From positions 1 through 6,982 of the forward strand of contig JAUPLZ010000136.1 of the NCBI GenBank assembly GCA_030836705.1: a DNA stretch of 6,982 nucleotides, given 5' to 3'. Numbering within the stretch: position 1 is the first letter of the stretch; the number at the start of each line of letters is the position of its first letter. A model generated the notes under the pieces. The model searched no databases. It had not been told where the DNA came from and saw nothing but the letters and a program-made list of their open reading frames with translations. The translations under genes and the position numbers were made by a program. The stretch is from Campylobacterota bacterium (GTDB lineage Bacteria; Campylobacterota; Campylobacteria; Campylobacterales; SZUA-545). Shown piece after piece: positions 1 through 6,700 of the stretch.

Positions 1-754
1 AATATGCAACACAATATATCAATACGCAAAAGCCAATCCAGATACGCTAGGTGTTGATATAAAAACACAAGTTACTGTTGATTACGGCACAAAAAGCAAC
101 TTTGAAAATGCAAAACCTCAAAAGATACACACTATCGTCGCATCTGCGCCGTCAAACGGCAAGTTGCATATAGATGAGGTGAGAGCATTGGTGCTTGAGC
201 TTATAGGCAAATCAAATCTTCCAAAAGAGCTATATAATCCAAAAGATTGCATTATCCACATCAATCCAACCGGAAGATATGTAAATCACAGCTCTTTGCA
301 TGATTCAGGACTTACCGGAAGAAAACTAATAGTCGATAGCTTCGGCGGCTATGCTCCAATAGGCGGCGGTGCGCAATCGAGTAAAGATTATACAAAAGTT
401 GATAGATCAGGGCTATACGCAGCAAGATGGATAGCAAAACACATAGTCGCTGCTGGACTTTGCAAAAAGGCGCTTGTGCAGCTTTCTTATGCTATTGGAG
501 TTGCCCGCCCTACTTCGGTATCAGTGGATATGATGGGTACGGCACTTACTCCGCTTGATGATGTTGAGTTGTCTGCTCTTGTTAGCGCTAGATATCCGTT
601 AACGCCAAGATGGATTACTGAAAAATTCAACCTAGATAAACCAAGCGACAAAACATTCAAATACGCAGATGTTGCCGCTAGAGGTCAAGTTGGATTTGGT
701 GATTATCCATGGGAAAAGTTGGATGATTTAGCGTGGTATAAAGGCATAGCTTAA
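1..754 (+). CDS. metK: S-adenosylmethionine synthetase (methionine adenosyltransferase), C-terminal part
   Basis: This enzyme makes S-adenosylmethionine from methionine and ATP in the cytoplasm. The gene is cut by the left edge: frame 2 is open from base 2, giving 250 codons, roughly the last 60% of a protein of about 400 residues. Family signatures are plain. IINPTG-like sequence lies near 251-279. HDSGLTGRK near 299-325 carries the conserved Asp, Arg and Lys of the active site. GGGAQSSKDYTKVDRS near 359-406 carries the two lysines and the Asp that bind phosphates and metal. QLSYAIGVARPTS follows near 479-517. The HSSLHDSG and GYAPIGGGAQSSKD variants, in place of the commoner GGPMGDAG and GGxARHGGGAFSGKD, agree with the Campylobacter type I recall. 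A TTG at 164 lies inside the conserved region and is not the start. The stop codon sits inside a terminator hairpin. Confidence 0.96.
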   Translation, partial: ICNTIYQYAKANPDTLGVDIKTQVTVDYGTKSNFENAKPQKIHTIVASAPSNGKLHIDEVRALVLELIGKSNLPKELYNPKDCIIHINPTGRYVNHSSLHDSGLTGRKLIVDSFGGYAPIGGGAQSSKDYTKVDRSGLYAARWIAKHIVAAGLCKKALVQLSYAIGVARPTSVSVDMMGTALTPLDDVELSALVSARYPLTPRWITEKFNLDKPSDKTFKYADVAARGQVGFGDYPWEKLDDLAWYKGIA

Positions 755-774
755 AAGCTAGCCTTTTATTTTTG
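741..774 (+). terminator. Intrinsic terminator of metK, overlapping its stop codon
   Basis: AAGGC (741-745) pairs with GCCTT (761-765) and TAGCT (747-751) pairs with AGCTA (756-760). A746 is bulged and the loop is the four bases TAAA (752-755). A T-rich run, TTATTTTT, follows at 766-773. The metK stop TAA is 752-754, so the left arm of the stem is coding sequence. On the minus strand the hairpin follows the stop at 766-768, but the run after it is only TTTATA, so it would be a weaker terminator in that direction. Confidence 0.75.
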
Positions 775-1281
775 GTCTGTTAGGCTTAAAATATTTAAAA
801 TAAAAGAGACTTCACTTACATTTGCACGAAGTTCTCTTGCAATATCTTCTTTTGAGTATCCGGCTTTATAGAGCGCTTTTACTCGGTTTTCATCAAGTAT
901 TCCTGGCGATGGAACAGACATATACTCTTTTGTTCTCTCTTCAAGTCTTGCGATTCTGTTTTGAAGGTCGTATTTACTAAGCTCATGTGCCGATTGAAGC
1001 TCTTTTATAGAGAGCATAAAAGTTCCGGCAAACTCTTTTAACTCTTTTGTCAGAGATTTTTGAATTTCATCTGCGACTTTTATTTTGGTAGCATCTTTAT
1101 CGGTTTCTATTTTTTTTTCCAGCATAAAAATATGTCTATTTAAATCCTCTATGGCAAATTCATAATCTTTTAATTTTTTTGTAGCCACTGAATCTTTGTA
1201 AATAATGTATATAAAAAAAATAAGAACAAGCAAGCTTCCTAAGATTATAAGAATAATATTCTCATCAATTGGCAGAGTCAT
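766..1281 (-). CDS. Membrane-anchored coiled-coil protein with C-terminal helix-turn-helix-like segment, function unknown
   Basis: I do not recognise this 171-residue protein by name. Residues 8-28 form one strongly hydrophobic helix with few charges before it and lysines after it, suggesting an N-terminal anchor with the rest in the cytoplasm. Residues about 34-118 are charged and heptad-like, a likely coiled coil. After a short Pro/Gly linker (123-128), residues about 131-163 (RVKALYKAGYSKEDIARELR, then NVSEVSFIL) read like a sigma-region-4 or resolvase-type helix-turn-helix. The same architecture of anchor, coiled coil and small HTH is known in DUF6115/DUF2802-type proteins found near motility genes, but that link is only a resemblance. 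The ATG at 1281 has a good AAGGA ribosome site about 7 bases upstream, and the gene overlaps the previous one by 17 bases. It is the last gene of the mqnP unit. Confidence 0.8.
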   Translation of the reverse strand: MTLPIDENIILIILGSLLVLIFFIYIIYKDSVATKKLKDYEFAIEDLNRHIFMLEKKIETDKDATKIKVADEIQKSLTKELKEFAGTFMLSIKELQSAHELSKYDLQNRIARLEERTKEYMSVPSPGILDENRVKALYKAGYSKEDIARELRANVSEVSFILNILSLTDQK

Positions 1282-1795
1282 TTTTTTCCTTCATCTCTCT
1301 TATCATGGCTCTCTCTCTTGATGTCACATATCCATTCCACTCTTTTCTATCTCTTTGATGCAAAAGCTCTATTTGAGCAATGTTTTTTTCAATCGCTCTA
1401 AAATATATCGCAACATCTCTTTTTGGGAATGTAGGCATTGATATTCGCCCGTAATATTTTTTTAACGGTACTAAAATCGGTCTTTTGATACTAAAATAAT
1501 CAAAGTTAATCCCATTTATCTCTTCACTCAAAGGAAGCTCCATAAGCTCTCTTTCGCTTTTGTCAAGCTTGCTTAGAACCTGATCTAGTTTTCTATGCAG
1601 CTCTGTAACAAGAAGGAGTAAAACGGGGTCGCTATCTTTCGTCTCTCCTCTTGCTTTGGCGAGTTTTAACCACTGTCCTATAGCGTCATCATCGCTCTCG
1701 GAAAAAGAGTCAAACTCTCTTTTGAAACTATCATTAGAGCCGTCATCCAAGCTAAGATGTATTGAAATAGGTGCGGGAATTAATCTTATATCCAT
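1265..1795 (-). CDS. Hypothetical protein, possibly an atypical (tPilZ-like) PilZ protein
   Basis: This is a 176-residue soluble protein without signal peptide or membrane helix. Residues 16-40 are acidic and probably disordered. Residues about 56-84 (DPVLLLLVTELHRKLDQVLS and onward) form a leucine heptad helix followed by LPLSEEINGINF (87-98). This recalls atypical PilZ proteins that oligomerise through a heptad helix and then run into an L-S-x-x-G-hydrophobic strand. Residues 102-132 look beta-rich and 133-170 form a basic, charged helix. The RxxxR and D/NxSxxG motifs that bind cyclic di-GMP in canonical PilZ domains are not visible, so a PilZ assignment is tentative and ligand binding is not supported. 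The ATG at 1795 lies inside the 3' end of the prenyltransferase gene (10-base overlap) and has no strong ribosome site, which suggests translational coupling. Confidence 0.78.
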   Translation of the reverse strand: MDIRLIPAPISIHLSLDDGSNDSFKREFDSFSESDDDAIGQWLKLAKARGETKDSDPVLLLLVTELHRKLDQVLSKLDKSERELMELPLSEEINGINFDYFSIKRPILVPLKKYYGRISMPTFPKRDVAIYFRAIEKNIAQIELLHQRDRKEWNGYVTSRERAMIREMKEKNDSAN

Positions 1796-2649
1796 GCTAA
1801 ATCCATTATTATAAAAAATAAAAAAACAAATCCTAAATATCCATTTACCGTAAAAAAGGCTTTGTTTATGTTTTCAAGCCCTTTGCCGATAAGATGGTGC
1901 TCAAATAAGAGCATCATTGCCGACACAAAAACGCCAATCCAAGCAAAATATGATAAATAAGCTGTATTATATATAAAAAGCACCCAAAAAAACACGCTTA
2001 AAAGATGAAATGCTTTTGATATAAGGAGAGTTTTTTTTAGTCCAAATTTTGCAGGTATAGAGTGAAGTCCTTTCTCTTTGTCATATTCCATATCTTGTAG
2101 GGCATAAAGCAAGTCAAATCCTGCAACCCAAAACAAAACACCGCACGCTAAGAAAATAGACCACAAAGGTACAGCGCCCTCCACTGCTATAGCTCCCGCT
2201 ATCGGGGCTAGACCAAGCGCAATACCTAAAAAAATATGAGCCAGCGATGAAAACCTCTTGACATAAGAATAAAAAGCAAGAATTATTAGAAATGGAACGG
2301 AGAGGTAAAAAGCAAGTTCATTTATATATTTTGAAATAATGACAAAAAATAACGCATTAATAACAATAAAAAGATTTATAGTGATAGCACTTAGTCTGCC
2401 GTCAACGCTTGGTCTTTTTTTTGTTCTTGGGTTTTCTTTGTCAAACTCTTTGTCTATAAATCTATTAAAAGACATTGCAAAATTTCTAGCTGTCACAGTC
2501 GCAAAAACACCAAGAACTAAAAGCTTCCAGCCAAACCATCCATTTGAGGCTACAAACATGGCAATAAATATAAAAGGAAGCGAAAAAACCGTATGCTCAA
2601 ACATTACCAGTTCATTAAAATCTCTTGCTTTTTTTATAACTCTTTTCAC
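1786..2649 (-). CDS. mqnP: UbiA-family prenyltransferase, probably MqnP of the futalosine menaquinone pathway
   Basis: This integral membrane enzyme would attach a polyprenyl chain to the aromatic menaquinone precursor in the inner membrane. It is 287 residues with eight or nine hydrophobic helices. The first Asp-rich motif, N62-R-F-I-D66-K-E-F-D70 followed by NPRTKKRP, and the second, D179 to YALQD186-MEY-D190, bind the magnesium-diphosphate of the isoprenoid donor. The usual Campylobacterota have no ubiquinone and make menaquinone from futalosine, so MqnP is more likely than true UbiA. The sequence alone cannot separate the two. The start is GTG at 2649, with GAGGG about 6 bases upstream. 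The next in-frame ATG (Met16) would cut into the conserved N-terminal helix. It heads the three-gene unit and shares a divergent promoter region with miaA. Confidence 0.9.
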   Translation of the reverse strand: MKRVIKKARDFNELVMFEHTVFSLPFIFIAMFVASNGWFGWKLLVLGVFATVTARNFAMSFNRFIDKEFDKENPRTKKRPSVDGRLSAITINLFIVINALFFVIISKYINELAFYLSVPFLIILAFYSYVKRFSSLAHIFLGIALGLAPIAGAIAVEGAVPLWSIFLACGVLFWVAGFDLLYALQDMEYDKEKGLHSIPAKFGLKKTLLISKAFHLLSVFFWVLFIYNTAYLSYFAWIGVFVSAMMLLFEHHLIGKGLENINKAFFTVNGYLGFVFLFFIIMDLAWI

Positions 2650-2691
2650 TGCCGCCCTCGCCTTTGTCTTCGCAATATTAACCTATTCCCA

Positions 2692-2699
2692 ATTATAAT
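2692..2699. promoter_or_regulatory. Palindromic -10 element shared by divergent mqnP and miaA
   Basis: ATTATAAT is its own reverse complement and contains a perfect TATAAT on each strand: plus 2694-2699, minus 2697-2692. Minus-strand transcription would start near 2685, leaving a leader of about 36 bases before the mqnP GTG and its GAGGG site. Plus-strand transcription would start at about 2705-2707, on the miaA ATG. No good -35 box is seen at normal spacing on the plus strand, which is usual for Campylobacterota sigma-70 promoters. The whole gap between the two starts is 56 bases, and no other -10 candidate in it is as good. Confidence 0.6.
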
Positions 2700-2705
2700 A
2701 CCGTT

Positions 2706-3602
2706 ATGAGAGAAATAGCCATTATCGGACCTACTGCTTGCGGAAAAAGCTCTTTGGCTATCGAGGTAGCAAAAGAGGCAAATTCTTATATTTTATCCCT
2801 TGATTCACTTGCGATTTACAAGCATATAGATATTGTTTCCGCCAAGCCTACAAAAGAAGAGATGCAAGAAATAGAGCACTTTGGAATTAGCCTTATAAAT
2901 CCAGATGAAGAATTTAACGCCTCTCTTTATTTGAAGCTTTACAGCGAAGTAAAAGAGAAATGCAAAAAAGATAAAAAAAATCTAATAATCGTAGGCGGAA
3001 GCAGTTTTTATCTAAAGACAATCATAGACGGACTTTCTGATGAGCCTGATTACTCTAAAGAGGCTCAAGAAAAAACAGAAAAACTACTAATCAATATAAA
3101 AGAAGCTTATGAGTTTTTGAACAATATCGACCCAAAAGTGTGCAAAACAATAAAACCAAACGACAGATACAGAATAGAAAAAGCTTTGCTTGTTTATTTC
3201 TGCACCGGAAAAAACATAACTGATTTTAGAGAAAAAAACAAAAAACTTACTCAAAAAAACAGAATAAAAATTTTTGAAATAGAGATAGACAGAGAGGTTT
3301 TAAGAGGCAGAATAAAAGAGAGAACAAAAAAAATGATTCAAGACGGAGTGATTGATGAGGTTGCTTGGCTTGAAAAAAATTATACTAGAAAACCAAAATC
3401 CATGAATAGCATAGGTATAAAAGAAACTCTTGAATATTTTGACGGCAAAATTAATAAAAAAGAGCTAGCAGACCTTATCTCAACACACACGGCGCAGTTT
3501 GCAAAAAGACAAAATACATTTAACAATAATCAATTCGACGAGATTGTGAAAAAACCAAAAGAGCTGCTTAAAAAAGAGATAGTTGATTATCTTTTGGGCT
3601 AG
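2706..3602 (+). CDS. miaA: tRNA dimethylallyltransferase (tRNA A37 isopentenyltransferase)
   Basis: This enzyme transfers a dimethylallyl group to N6 of adenosine 37 in tRNAs that read codons starting with U. The 298 residues show the family order. There is a P-loop GPTACGKS at 8-15, then SLDSLAIYKHID at 31-42 with the conserved Asp33, then SAKP at 45-48. VGGSSFYLKTIIDGL (96-110) corresponds to the GGTxxY motif. The tRNA-binding tail includes SMNSIGIKE (232-240) and THTAQFAKRQNTF (260-272). The ATG at 2706 is fixed by the P-loop only seven residues later, so nothing upstream is needed. No Shine-Dalgarno sequence precedes it, and a perfect -10 box ends six bases before the ATG. The GI for GY at 237-238 and the short tail without the usual Trp look like lineage features; I recall similar ones in Campylobacter MiaA. 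Its 3' end overlaps the opposite-strand Mur-like gene by 35 bases. Confidence 0.96.
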   Translation: MREIAIIGPTACGKSSLAIEVAKEANSYILSLDSLAIYKHIDIVSAKPTKEEMQEIEHFGISLINPDEEFNASLYLKLYSEVKEKCKKDKKNLIIVGGSSFYLKTIIDGLSDEPDYSKEAQEKTEKLLINIKEAYEFLNNIDPKVCKTIKPNDRYRIEKALLVYFCTGKNITDFREKNKKLTQKNRIKIFEIEIDREVLRGRIKERTKKMIQDGVIDEVAWLEKNYTRKPKSMNSIGIKETLEYFDGKINKKELADLISTHTAQFAKRQNTFNNNQFDEIVKKPKELLKKEIVDYLLG

Positions 3603-4527
3603 ATTCTGAAAAATAATCAAGCGAAAAACTGGCTTTTGTAGCAACAAGCGCAATATCAAATTTACTTTTTTTTAAAATTTCTTTTAATTCTTCTTCATTT
3701 TTACACCCATCAATAAAGAGAATTTTTGCCCATTTGTAGTGTTTTTGCAGATATTCTATACTCTCTTTGTGATACTCGCTTGAAACCAAAAAATCAAAAA
3801 TAACCACTCTTTTTGATGGTTTTTGAGTTATTTCCGCATTTGAATTTAGATAGTGCGTTTTAAAAATACTATCTTCCATTTGGGCTTCAGCGTTTAGTTG
3901 AAGCTGGTTTTTCTCACTAAAACCAATAATCGCACAAGCATAATCTTTTAGCCTTGAAGAGATTTTTAGGTTGTACTGTTTTTCGTTGCAAAAAAGCGAC
4001 ATTTCAAAAAGGGATTCTTTTAGCACGCTAGATTTGTTATCGCAAGAAATCTCTTTCGGATTTGAAGATAGTGCCTCCAGAAGATAAACATTATTTGAAA
4101 TACAAGTTTTAATATTTTCGTTTTGAGTAATATCTTCAAACCAGTGATAGATGGAATCCTCTAAAAAAAGCAGTTGCTGATCTTTTTTAATAAGCTGTTT
4201 TGATAGCGAAAAAAGAGGCTCTTTGAAGTAATAAAACTCAATATTTCTTTCCAATAAAAGATATCTAAGAAGAAAAAGTGCCGACTTATTCACATCATCG
4301 ACGCAAATCCAAGCAACTTCATTGTCGTTTGTATTTTTTGGATCTTTTGCAACCACTCCGTATGCACCGTTTTTAAGAGCCGTATCTATATCGTCATCAA
4401 AAAAAGAGATAAACAAATCTCCTCTTTTGACTTTTTTTGCATTGATTTTTATATTTTCAACTCTATTAATGGAAGGCTTATTTAAAAGTTTCCCATTAAC
4501 TATATCAACCACCGAAGATATAGTCAT
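3568..4527 (-). CDS. Degenerate Mur-ligase-like protein ending in a sliding-clamp-type QLSLF peptide
   Basis: This is a 319-residue soluble protein of unknown function. Residues 1 to about 85 resemble the N-terminal substrate domain of MurF/MurE: an NGKLL-type opening, then VKRGDLFISFFDDDIDTALK and NGAYGVVAKDP at 33-63. In MurF the ATP P-loop (GxxGKT/S) should follow at about residues 100-115. Here that stretch reads FYYFKEPLFSLSKQLI and has no glycine-rich loop or GKT/S anywhere, so ligase activity is unlikely. Residues 185-305 keep some alpha/beta character, with strands such as KRVVIFDFLV (239-248) and AKILFID (267-273). The last five residues (315-319) are QLSLF, the consensus DnaN-binding pentapeptide. 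The ATG overlaps the metG stop as ATGA, indicating coupling. I recall an uncharacterised gene in the same place after metG in Campylobacter jejuni (Cj0837c), which fits a conserved operon member. Confidence 0.85.
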   Translation of the reverse strand: MTISSVVDIVNGKLLNKPSINRVENIKINAKKVKRGDLFISFFDDDIDTALKNGAYGVVAKDPKNTNDNEVAWICVDDVNKSALFLLRYLLLERNIEFYYFKEPLFSLSKQLIKKDQQLLFLEDSIYHWFEDITQNENIKTCISNNVYLLEALSSNPKEISCDNKSSVLKESLFEMSLFCNEKQYNLKISSRLKDYACAIIGFSEKNQLQLNAEAQMEDSIFKTHYLNSNAEITQKPSKRVVIFDFLVSSEYHKESIEYLQKHYKWAKILFIDGCKNEEELKEILKKSKFDIALVATKASFSLDYFSESSPKDNQLSLF

Positions 4528-6449
4528 GAAACTTTTGTGCCTACTTTGACCTCTCTTTGCGGTCTTATCAGGGTTAATCCGTTTTCATCTTTTGCGGCAA
4601 GCACCATTCCTTCGCTTGTAAGTCCCATAAGTTTTGCCGGTTTTAGGTTTGCTACTAGGCATATTTGAGTGCCTATGAGGTCGCTTGGCGAGTAATATTC
4701 TTTGATGCCGGCAACTACTTGTCTTGTTTTTTCTTCCGCTATATCTATTTGTAGCAATAAGAGCTTTTTGGAATCCTTCACCTCTTGTGCATCTACTATT
4801 TTGCCTATTTTTATTTGAGTTTGGAAAAACTGATCAATTGTAATTACATTTAGATTTTCTTCCTCTTTTTTTTCAGGTTTTACTACTATTTTTGGCTCTA
4901 ACACAGGTTCACTTGCTAGCAAAGGTTCTTCTATTTTTGGAAAAAGAGGCGGTGTTTTTTCTATAACAAAGCCGCTTAGCATTTCATCGTTTTTGATATA
5001 TTTGGAAAAATTCTGCGCATTTATCTCAAAAGATAGCGTAGAGGCTATCTTTTCGGCTGTTTTTGGCATAATCGGATATACAAGAAGCGCAACTTTTGCA
5101 AGCAGATTTGCAACAAGCCCTAAAAGTGCTTTTACCGCATCTTCTTCATTGTTTTTCATCTTAGTCCACGGCTGAGTCGTTTCTATGATTTTATTGCCGA
5201 TTGATATTATTTTCCAAACATCTTCAAGGTATTTGTTGATTTGAACCTCGCTCATATAATCATCCAAACCGTTTATTATGCTTTTTATCTGGGTGAGTTC
5301 GTTTTGAAAATATGTTTTTACCAAAGACGATTCGATATTGCCGTCAAAATATTTGTGACTCATACCTATGATTCTGTTTAGCAGATTTCCAAGGTCATTT
5401 CCAAGGTCGTTGTTTATTCTGCCGATAAGCGCTTTTTGAGCAAAATCACCGTCTTGACCAAAAGGAACTTCTCTTAGAAGAAAATATCTAAAATTTTCCA
5501 AGCCGTAAGCGTCTGCAACCTCTTTTGGCTTGACTACATTGCCCTTTGATTTGCTCATTTTTTCGCCGTCTCTAGTCCACCAGCCGTGTGCCGCTATACA
5601 TAAAGGCATAGGAAGTTCAAGACTCATCAAAAAAGCAGGCCAAAAAATAGCATGAAAACGAAGGATATCCTTGCCTATTATGTGATAATTAGCAGGCCAA
5701 AATGAGATGTTTTTGTTATCTTTGCCATAACCAAGAGCAGTTACATAGTTCATAAGCGCATCAAGCCACACATAAACAACATGCTTTGAATCATTTATCT
5801 CTTTTGGCGTTTTTACTCCCCAGCTAAAACTGGTTCTTGTGATAGAGAGGTCTTCAAGTCCTTGTTCTATAAACTTTACAACTTCATTTCTTCTTGATTT
5901 AGGCAGGATTGCTTTTGGATTATTTTCTATCCACTCCAAAAGAGGTTTTTCGTATTTTGAAAGTCTAAAAAAATAACTCTCTTCTTTTAAAAGATTTGTA
6001 GGTTTTCCGCACTCAGGACAAAACTCTTTGTCGACAAGCTGGCTTTCGGTAAAAAATGTCTCACAGCTTACACAATAATGACCCTCATACTCACCTTTGT
6101 AAATGTCGCCTTTTTCGTACATCTTTTTAAAAGCAAGTTGAACACCGTGCTTGTGGTCTTCTTCCGTCGTTCTTATGAATTTGTCATAACCTATCTCAAA
6201 CTCATCCCAAAGTTCTTTAAATTTTGAGCTTATCTCATCTGCGTATTCAGCAGGGCTTTTGTCTCTCTTTTTTGCCGCTTCTTCTATTTTTTGACCATGC
6301 TCGTCGGTGCCGGTTAAGAAAAAAGCCTCTTTGCCTTGAAGTTTTGCATAATTTGCTAGCGCATCGGCAATAATTGTCGTATAGGCATGTCCGATATGAG
6401 GAACATCGTTTACATAGTAGATTGGAGTTGTTACATAAAATTTATTCAT
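4524..6449 (-). CDS. metG: Methionyl-tRNA synthetase
   Basis: This class I synthetase charges initiator and elongator tRNA-Met with methionine. The 641 residues are full length. The HIGH motif is at 18-21 (within VPHIGHAYTT) and TGTDEHGQKIEEAA is at 46-59. One zinc knuckle has C126-x2-C129 and C144-x2-C147. KMSKS is at 297-301, where the second half of ATP binding lies. An anticodon-binding helical domain spans about 335-480. A linker rich in Pro, Glu and Lys (about 499-531) leads to a C-terminal OB-fold of the Trbp111/EMAP type (about 535-641), with ENLNVITIDQF at its start and NLKPAKLMGLTSEGM at 601-615. This domain dimerises and aids tRNA binding. The ATG at 6449 follows an AGGA site with 6 bases between. 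A 35-base AT-rich gap separates it from the upstream four-Cys gene, and its TGA overlaps the next ATG. Confidence 0.97.
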   Translation of the reverse strand: MNKFYVTTPIYYVNDVPHIGHAYTTIIADALANYAKLQGKEAFFLTGTDEHGQKIEEAAKKRDKSPAEYADEISSKFKELWDEFEIGYDKFIRTTEEDHKHGVQLAFKKMYEKGDIYKGEYEGHYCVSCETFFTESQLVDKEFCPECGKPTNLLKEESYFFRLSKYEKPLLEWIENNPKAILPKSRRNEVVKFIEQGLEDLSITRTSFSWGVKTPKEINDSKHVVYVWLDALMNYVTALGYGKDNKNISFWPANYHIIGKDILRFHAIFWPAFLMSLELPMPLCIAAHGWWTRDGEKMSKSKGNVVKPKEVADAYGLENFRYFLLREVPFGQDGDFAQKALIGRINNDLGNDLGNLLNRIIGMSHKYFDGNIESSLVKTYFQNELTQIKSIINGLDDYMSEVQINKYLEDVWKIISIGNKIIETTQPWTKMKNNEEDAVKALLGLVANLLAKVALLVYPIMPKTAEKIASTLSFEINAQNFSKYIKNDEMLSGFVIEKTPPLFPKIEEPLLASEPVLEPKIVVKPEKKEEENLNVITIDQFFQTQIKIGKIVDAQEVKDSKKLLLLQIDIAEEKTRQVVAGIKEYYSPSDLIGTQICLVANLKPAKLMGLTSEGMVLAAKDENGLTLIRPQREVKVGTKVS

Positions 6450-6484
6450 TTGTTTTTCCTAGATTTATTTCTTGCATAATAATT

Positions 6485-6700
6485 TTAAAATTCAAAACCA
6501 CCACCTTTTTCTTTATTCATGCTTTTGTATACACTGTCTACATAAGATAGTCTAAGTTTACATCCTATTGTTTTTTGACACACAAAGCAGCTATTTAGGT
6601 TGCTTGACTTCTGACACTCTTCAAGCTCTGATTTTTTCTCCAAAAGAGCCAGTTCAAACCTATCTAGCTCCTTTTTTTCAAAAGCTTCACTTGTTTGCAT
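6485..6700 (-). CDS. Small conserved four-cysteine protein, possible metal binder
   Basis: This 71-residue cytoplasmic protein has no known function. Residues 5-34 form a charged helix (ELDRFELALLEKKSELEE). Four cysteines follow at 29, 38, 41 and 47 (C-x8-C-x2-C-x5-C), then LRLSYVDSVYKSMNK and a GGGFEF end. The spacing could hold zinc or an iron-sulfur cluster, but that is inference. I recall a protein of similar size and C-terminal pattern between fbp and metG in Campylobacter jejuni (Cj0839c), so the gene is probably real and conserved. Its ATG lies 14 bases inside the end of fbp, with only a weak purine-rich AAGAGAGA upstream, so it is probably translated by coupling to fbp. Confidence 0.85.
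   Translation of the reverse strand: MQTSEAFEKKELDRFELALLEKKSELEECQKSSNLNSCFVCQKTIGCKLRLSYVDSVYKSMNKEKGGGFEF

Noticed and set aside
164..166. TTG as the start of metK
   Set aside because: The frame is open to the left edge, and the residues encoded from base 2 match MetK, so the true start is outside the window.
2339..2698. Plus-strand open frame of 119 codons
   Set aside because: It lies antisense to the strongly supported prenyltransferase gene and runs into the divergent promoter gap; its hydrophobic composition mirrors the membrane gene opposite.
3655..3690. T-rich run near AAATTTAC and AAAATTT as a terminator of miaA
   Set aside because: The possible stem is all A/T and short, and the stretch is coding sequence of the opposite gene; it is too weak to call.
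4322..4549. Plus-strand open frame of 75 codons
   Set aside because: It is antisense to the Mur-like gene and the end of metG and shows no recognisable motif or ribosome site.
4993..5175. Plus-strand open frame of 60 codons
   Set aside because: It is fully antisense to metG, with no supporting motif.
6450..6484. Possible internal promoter for metG in the AT-rich 35-base gap
   Set aside because: Only weak TATTAT-like sequence is present; in DNA this AT-rich it is not distinguishable from background.
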